This document shows, in pieces, positions 41,342 through 45,360 of a DNA stretch of 45,360 nt (position 1 is its first letter; each line of letters begins with the position of its first letter). Source of the stretch: an uncultured Prevotellaceae bacterium (GTDB lineage: Bacteria; Bacteroidota; Bacteroidia; Bacteroidales; Muribaculaceae); contig ONIL01000023.1 of the NCBI GenBank assembly GCA_900317835.1, forward strand, positions 1-45,360, read 5' to 3'. A program made the position numbers and the translations under genes. A model generated the notes under the pieces. That model made no database searches. It was given only the letters and a program-made list of their open reading frames with translations, and was not told the origin of the DNA.

Positions 41342-41376
41342 ACTAGAAACTAGAGACTAGCGACTAGAAACTAAAA
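41342..41376. repeat. Seven-base tandem repeat (ACTAGRR), about five units
   Basis: ACTAGAA, ACTAGAG, ACTAGCG, ACTAGAA, ACTAAAA in register between pgi and the CoA-transferase gene. It contains four CTAG tetramers, usually rare in bacterial DNA. Function unknown; slippage would alter operon spacing. Confidence 0.85.
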
Positions 41377-41392
41377 AACTTAAACTAATAAA

Positions 41393-42982
41393 ATGATTTA
41401 TCCGATTATTTCGGCTGAGGAAGCCGCCGAATTTGTACAAAATGGCTTCACTGTAGGTGTTTCGGGCTTTACTTCACCCGGTTGTCCTCAAGCAGTGCCT
41501 GTTGCCATCGCCGAGCGCGCCAAGCGCGAGCATGAGGCAGGCCGCGAGTTCAAGATTAACCTGTTCAGCGGTGCATCGACCAGCGACCACATCGATGGTG
41601 AGCTGACACGTGCCAATGCCCTGAACTTCCGCACCCCATACCAGTCACACCCCGACATGCGCAAGGCCATCAATGGCAATGACATCCACTATAATGACCG
41701 TCACTTGAGCGAGCTGGCCCAGGAGTTCCGTTACGGCTTCTACGGCAAGATGGACATCGCCATCGTTGAGGCCCAAAGCATCACCGACGACGGTGAACTC
41801 GTGCTGGGCACCTCGATGGGCAACACCGCCACCTGGCTCAAGATGGCCGACAAGGTGATTGTCGAGGTCAATGACCAGATTCCCGAGACCATCCGCGGCA
41901 TGCACGACGTGTATACACCCGTTGATCCGCCTTACCGTCGCGAGATTCCCATCTACACGCCTCATGACCGCGTGGGCACCCCCACCGCCCATGTTGACCC
42001 CAAGAAGGTGCTGGGCGTTGTAAAGACGTCGCTGCCCATCAGCAAGGAGGGTGCTTTCACCCCCGTTGACGAGGTGACCGCAGCCATCGGCCGCAACGTG
42101 TGTGCATTCCTCGTCAATGAGCTCAAGGCCGGCCGCATTCCCAAGGAGTTCCTGCCTCTGCAGAGCGGTGTGGGCAACATCGCCAACGCCGTGCTCGACG
42201 CCCTGGACAAGAGCGACGACATTCCTCCCTTTGAGATGTACACCGAGGTCATCCAGGACAGCGTGCTCGAGCTGCTCGAGAGCGGCAAGTGCAAGTTTGC
42301 CAGCACCTGCTCGATGACCTTCTCCAGTGGCGCCATGATGGAGTTCTTTGAGAAGGGCGAGGCCCTGCACAACAAGGTGCTCATGCGTCCCAGCGAGATC
42401 AGCAACAACCCCGAGGTTGTTCGTCGCTTGGGCGTCATCACGATGAACACCGCCATCGAGGCCGACATCTACGGCCATATCAACTCGACCCACGTCAGCG
42501 GTACGCGCCTGATGAACGGTGTCGGCGGCTCGGGCGACTTCACCCGCAATGCCTACATCAGCATCTTCCTGTGCCCGTCGATCAAGAAGGACGACTGCAT
42601 CAGCACCATCGTGCCTATGGTCTCCTATCCTGACCACAACCCGCACTCGGTAGATATCATCATCACCGACCAGGGCATCGCCGACCTGCGCGGCAAGGAC
42701 CCCGTTCAGAGCGCTCATGAGATTATCGAGAAGGCCGCTCATCCCGTCTATCGTCCTCTGTTGCGCGAGTACCTCAACCTCGCCAAGAAGGGCCACGTGA
42801 TGATGAACCCCGACATCGCACTCGCAATGCACAGCACGCTGCTGCACGAGGGTGACATGCGCAAGACCGACTACGCCCGCTCGGCGGAATTGAAAACAAG
42901 AAAAACAATCGATACGATTGTTTTTCTTGTTTTTCCCTATTTAAATACTGGCCTACTGCCTCCAGAAAACGTAGTTTTTTAA
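41393..42982 (+). CDS. Acetyl-CoA hydrolase / succinyl-CoA:acetate CoA-transferase family, C-terminally extended
   Basis: Moves CoA between acyl-CoA and a carboxylic acid (succinyl-CoA with acetate or propionate are usual in gut Bacteroidales). 529 residues. Motifs: GFTVGVSGFTSPGCPQAVP at the N-terminus, GVGNIANAVLDAL, the likely catalytic Glu in MYTEVIQDSVLELLESG, GVGGSGDFTRNAYISIFLCPS and DQGIADLRGKDP. The recognisable enzyme ends at RKTDYARSAELK (about residue 501). The next 28 residues are encoded by the inverted repeat of a terminator and the spacer beyond it, and the frame ends inside the convergent lipoprotein gene. The family usually stops near 500 residues, so the ancestral stop codon appears lost, or there is a sequencing error. 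Confidence 0.92.
   Translation: MIYPIISAEEAAEFVQNGFTVGVSGFTSPGCPQAVPVAIAERAKREHEAGREFKINLFSGASTSDHIDGELTRANALNFRTPYQSHPDMRKAINGNDIHYNDRHLSELAQEFRYGFYGKMDIAIVEAQSITDDGELVLGTSMGNTATWLKMADKVIVEVNDQIPETIRGMHDVYTPVDPPYRREIPIYTPHDRVGTPTAHVDPKKVLGVVKTSLPISKEGAFTPVDEVTAAIGRNVCAFLVNELKAGRIPKEFLPLQSGVGNIANAVLDALDKSDDIPPFEMYTEVIQDSVLELLESGKCKFASTCSMTFSSGAMMEFFEKGEALHNKVLMRPSEISNNPEVVRRLGVITMNTAIEADIYGHINSTHVSGTRLMNGVGGSGDFTRNAYISIFLCPSIKKDDCISTIVPMVSYPDHNPHSVDIIITDQGIADLRGKDPVQSAHEIIEKAAHPVYRPLLREYLNLAKKGHVMMNPDIALAMHSTLLHEGDMRKTDYARSAELKTRKTIDTIVFLVFPYLNTGLLPPENVVF
42893..42934. terminator. Intrinsic terminator hairpin located inside the CoA-transferase reading frame
   Basis: A perfect 19-bp stem (42893-42911 with 42915-42933) and a 3-base loop, with T-rich 3' arms on both strands, so it could serve both convergent genes. 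Its left arm starts where the conserved enzyme ends. Confidence 0.9.
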
Positions 42983-43396
42983 CGTGATGGCATCTTTGAT
43001 GTTGGCAGTACCATTAGGATACAAGCTGCAGCGGAGAAGCTTTACATAGCAAACGACCTTACCTTTATTCTCGGGGTTCATATCGGCATAAACCCGATAC
43101 AGACTGTCACAAGTCGCGAACATAGTAGCCACCTTATTCCGATTACCATCCTGTTGATCATACTCGCGTACCGCCTTCTGCATGTGGTAGATGGTTCTGG
43201 ACAAGCCGTCAAGCGTCGGATTAACCATCCCGCTTTCGTCCTCATCAACAGCCTCCCTCAAATGCAGTCTCACATCTGACTGGATGTCTAAGTAGTAATT
43301 ATAGCTACTGCCATCAACGTCCTCATTGTCCTTACAGGAAGGGGCAACAAATATCACGATTGCAAAAAGCCATATGAATCTCTTAATTGTATTCAT
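42953..43396 (-). CDS. Small lipoprotein lacking the FISUMP domain of its paralogues
   Basis: 147 residues. The signal ends at the lipobox VAPSC, followed by KDNEDVDG. The helical N-terminal domain (YNYYLDIQSDVRLHLREAVDEDESGMV...LSRTIYHMQKAV...CDSLYRVYADMNPENKGKVVCYVKLLR) is clearly homologous to residues 1-150 of the next gene. It ends at LKNYVFWRQ, exactly where the paralogue continues LKYYQFWFEKSG into its FISUMP-like domain. So it is either a natural one-domain form or a truncation. Its 3' end overlaps the extended CoA-transferase frame by 30 bases. Function unknown. Confidence 0.75.
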   Translation of the reverse strand: MNTIKRFIWLFAIVIFVAPSCKDNEDVDGSSYNYYLDIQSDVRLHLREAVDEDESGMVNPTLDGLSRTIYHMQKAVREYDQQDGNRNKVATMFATCDSLYRVYADMNPENKGKVVCYVKLLRCSLYPNGTANIKDAITLKNYVFWRQ

Positions 43397-43445
43397 GATT
43401 CCAAATAATTAGGGTTTATATAAAGCAGGGCACTTGTTCTACTTG
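43397..43445. repeat. Duplicated intergenic spacer, copy 1
   Basis: CATGATTCCAAATAATTAGGG and the following AAAGCAGGGCA...CTACTTG are repeated with few changes at 44576-44626, in the same place relative to the start of one paralogue and the end of the next. Confidence 0.75.
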
Positions 43446-44578
43446 TTCTGGACGGGACGGATCGACATGTGGTATTCTATAAACACGGGGGTCATGTCAT
43501 CACCATCGATGCTGTTGAATCTGAAGCACCAAGCCGTTACCACGCCTTCATTAACGCCATAGCCGCGTTGCTCGGCCGTGCCTGGCGTCGGGCAACTGGT
43601 CGAAGTCCAGTAGCTTCCCATTTCATTAACACCTATTGGCCCCCTTTGGAAGCGATAAGTGGCGTTTACATCATCACCATATATTCCAGCCAGTGGCATG
43701 ATGATGCTGTTGCCATTAGGGCCGATAACTTCATACCACTTGATGTCACCATAGGTTTGCAATATCCACTGGCATTGCTCACACAATTCTTTGGCCTCGC
43801 TATAAGTAGGAATATGCCATCCCTCGCCCCAGTTCGCAGCCACAACGTCTAACGCATTTTCGGCAATATCGGCAGGGGGATTGTTGCCACCATAGTTATC
43901 GGTATTCCAAGTGTAGCCATCGTCATTCCACCCAATGCCTTTACCGGACCATAGCATGCCTGTAGGATCTCCCCAAGCCAGGTGAGCGCCATAATTACGA
44001 GGATGATTAGAACCTATGTTGCAATTGGCCCAAAGGACTGATAGTCCCAAATCGACAGCCTTGAGCGTGTCGGGCTTCGCCAAATAATTGGAAGTTGAAT
44101 CATTGTCGCCATTGCCACCGCCTCCATTACCTGATTTCTCAAACCAGAACTGGTAGTACTTCAACGTTTCAGCATCCTTGACAGTGCCGTCACTTTTCAT
44201 ACGAGAGCGAATAAGCTTTACAAAACAGATAATATTACCTTTGTTAGCAGGGTTCATATCAGCATAGTTTCGATATAAGCTGTCACAGACTGTGATTAAA
44301 GCCGCCTCTTTAGACCGAAAGTCCCCTTGTATTGACTCATTATTAACGACTGCCTGCTGCATAAAGAAGATGGTTCTGGATAAGCGGTCAATCTCCGGAC
44401 TAACAGCCATTCCCGATTCATCTTCAGCATTGTCCGCCAAATGCAGTCTGACTTGGGTCTGAATCTCTAAGTAGTACTTAAATTCATCTGTGTCATAAAC
44501 CTCCTCGCTATCCTTGCATGAGGATGCAATCAACATAACGACGGTGAAAAGCCATAAGAATCTCTTGATTGTATTCAT
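43439..44578 (-). CDS. FISUMP-type lipoprotein
   Basis: 379 residues. The lipoprotein signal ends LIASSC, then a helical N-terminal domain (YKYYLEIQTQVRLHLAD...) to about 150, a Gly/Asn linker (GNGGGGNGDNDST), and a C-terminal domain like the Fibrobacter succinogenes major paralogous (FISUMP) family: VDLGLSVLWANCNIGS, YTWNTDNYGGN, GEGWHIPTYSEAKELCEQC, IIMPLAGIYGDD, GSYWTSTSCP and YHMSIRPVQNK. Such domains are found in surface proteins; ligand unknown. It is the middle of three tandem paralogues, with spacers duplicated as well. Confidence 0.82.
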   Translation of the reverse strand: MNTIKRFLWLFTVVMLIASSCKDSEEVYDTDEFKYYLEIQTQVRLHLADNAEDESGMAVSPEIDRLSRTIFFMQQAVVNNESIQGDFRSKEAALITVCDSLYRNYADMNPANKGNIICFVKLIRSRMKSDGTVKDAETLKYYQFWFEKSGNGGGGNGDNDSTSNYLAKPDTLKAVDLGLSVLWANCNIGSNHPRNYGAHLAWGDPTGMLWSGKGIGWNDDGYTWNTDNYGGNNPPADIAENALDVVAANWGEGWHIPTYSEAKELCEQCQWILQTYGDIKWYEVIGPNGNSIIMPLAGIYGDDVNATYRFQRGPIGVNEMGSYWTSTSCPTPGTAEQRGYGVNEGVVTAWCFRFNSIDGDDMTPVFIEYHMSIRPVQNK

Positions 44579-44626
44579 GATTCTAAATAATTAGGGCTTA
44601 TAAAGCAGGGCATTCTTCCTACTTGT
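44576..44626. repeat. Duplicated intergenic spacer, copy 2
   Basis: CATGATTCTAAATAATTAGGG and AAAGCAGGGCATTCTTCCTACTTG match the spacer at 43397-43445, showing that the duplicated unit included gene plus spacer. Confidence 0.75.
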
Positions 44627-45360
44627 CATGGACGGGACGAATCGACATGTGGTAGGCTCGCACATAGTCCATAAACCTGGGCGCCAAGTCATCACCGTCA
44701 TTGCTATTGAACATGAAGAACCAGGCTGTTACCACGCCTTTGTTAACGCCATGACCTCGTTCCTCCGTTGAACTTGGTGTCGGACAACTGGTTGACGTCC
44801 AATAGTAACCCCTCTCATTAACATAGTAAGGGCCAACTCTAAATCGGCTTTTGGCCTTGGACAAGTCGTCCCCATAGATTCCAGCCAGCGGCATGACAAT
44901 GCTGTTGCCGTTAGGACCGATGACCTCATACCACTTGATGTCACCATAGGTCTGCAGTTTCCACTGGCATTGCTCGCACAATTCCCTGGCCTCGTCAAGA
45001 GTGGGTAGGCGCCAGCCGTCACCCCAGTACTTAGCCACGACATCCAGCTCGCCGCCGCTGATGTCGGCAGGCGGAGTGTTGCCGCCATAATTTTCGGTGT
45101 TCCAGGTGTAGCCATTGTCATTCCAGCCGATGCCCAGTCCTGAAAACAGAATCCCGGTAGTGTCTCCCCAAGCCACCAGGGCACCATAATTGCGAGGCAG
45201 CTTAGCTGCCAGATTGCAGTTGGCCCAGAGCACCGACAGGCCCAGATCGACACTCTGGAGCGTATCGGGCTTGCCGAAATAATCTTCAAGGGACGAACCA
45301 CTGCCATTATCGTTGCCATAGCCTTCAGGCATCTCATACCAGAAGCGATAGTATTTGATC
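44619..45360 (-). CDS. FISUMP-type lipoprotein, partial (5' part beyond window)
   Basis: About 247 residues are visible, and the frame stays open to the window edge. The codons just before the first internal ATG (45332) encode IKYYRFWYE, which aligns with LKYYQFWFE of the neighbouring paralogue, so that ATG is not the true start and the N-terminal domain lies outside. The visible FISUMP-like domain has VDLGLSVLWANCNLAA, YTWNTENYGGN, GDGWRLPTLDEARELCEQC, IVMPLAGIYGDD, GYYWTSTSCP and YHMSIRPVHDK. It is strongly similar to the 379-residue paralogue, indicating tandem duplication. Confidence 0.85.
   Translation of the reverse strand, partial: IKYYRFWYEMPEGYGNDNGSGSSLEDYFGKPDTLQSVDLGLSVLWANCNLAAKLPRNYGALVAWGDTTGILFSGLGIGWNDNGYTWNTENYGGNTPPADISGGELDVVAKYWGDGWRLPTLDEARELCEQCQWKLQTYGDIKWYEVIGPNGNSIVMPLAGIYGDDLSKAKSRFRVGPYYVNERGYYWTSTSCPTPSSTEERGHGVNKGVVTAWFFMFNSNDGDDLAPRFMDYVRAYHMSIRPVHDK

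Noticed and set aside
41645-42847. A 400-codon minus-strand frame opposite the CoA-transferase
   Set aside because: Antisense shadow of a strongly conserved enzyme, with no motifs of its own.
1-45360. Search for CRISPR arrays, rRNA genes and intact insertion sequences
   Set aside because: No regularly spaced short repeats, no rRNA sequence and no transposase were found; the only mobile-like feature is the non-coding palindrome at 29168-29351.

Overview
This window looks like chromosomal DNA from a gut-type Bacteroidales bacterium, possibly Muribaculaceae or Prevotellaceae. Direct signs are the many Bacteroidetes promoters of the form TTTG-N19-21-TAnnTTTG on both strands, proteins of a style common in this order (C-terminal dockerins, GIN/DUF2807 proteins, a T9SS-type C-terminal domain, FISUMP-like lipoproteins, DUF5683 beside parAB), and near absence of strong Shine-Dalgarno sites. 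The genus is inference. Base composition is moderately GC-rich in genes, except for an AT-rich left edge.

Layout. 1-520: an AT-rich stretch with the start of an unrecognised gene on the minus strand, then a tRNA-Leu(CAA) with its own promoter and terminator. 739-6042: tcdA converges on the minus-strand cluster parA-parB-DUF5683-lytic transglycosylase. 6043-6592 is a 550-base spacer with two half-parS-like sites and a candidate small RNA. 6593-11080: two tandem M6-type secreted metalloproteases, each ending in a dockerin module. 11081-13805: a promoter-terminator leader, a GIN-domain lipoprotein, then an oppositely oriented sodB plus a secreted NlpC/P60-like protein. 14090-20500: a plus-strand run of YihY-like membrane protein, HAD phosphatase, sensor kinase, metallo-beta-lactamase-fold hydrolase and an Ig-like lipoprotein. 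20502-28843: minus-strand dusB plus a second GIN protein, a 1297-residue secreted SGNH/DUF4886 mosaic with a sorting domain, and a five-repeat PPC-like protein with a dockerin.

29168-29351 is a nearly palindromic MITE-like element. 29507-31904 holds a membrane protein joining a kelch-like propeller to an AraC DNA-binding domain, and a secreted Cys/Lys-rich repeat protein. 32087-41339 is mostly metabolic: panB, a MATE exporter, an esterase, psuK-psuG, a zinc-ribbon membrane protein, a 36-residue membrane protein, an acyltransferase-like protein and pgi. 41393-42982 is an acetyl-CoA hydrolase/CoA-transferase whose reading frame runs through its own terminator. The right end is a tandem family of FISUMP-type lipoproteins, one lacking its C-terminal domain and one cut by the window edge.

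The most interesting signals are the terminator read-through of the CoA-transferase, the Cys/Lys-rich secreted repeat protein beside the membrane-bound kelch-AraC regulator, the palindromic element with covarying internal hairpins, two compact promoter-terminator units that look like small RNAs or attenuators, and two genes whose promoters imply leaderless mRNAs. No CRISPR array, rRNA or complete transposase was seen.
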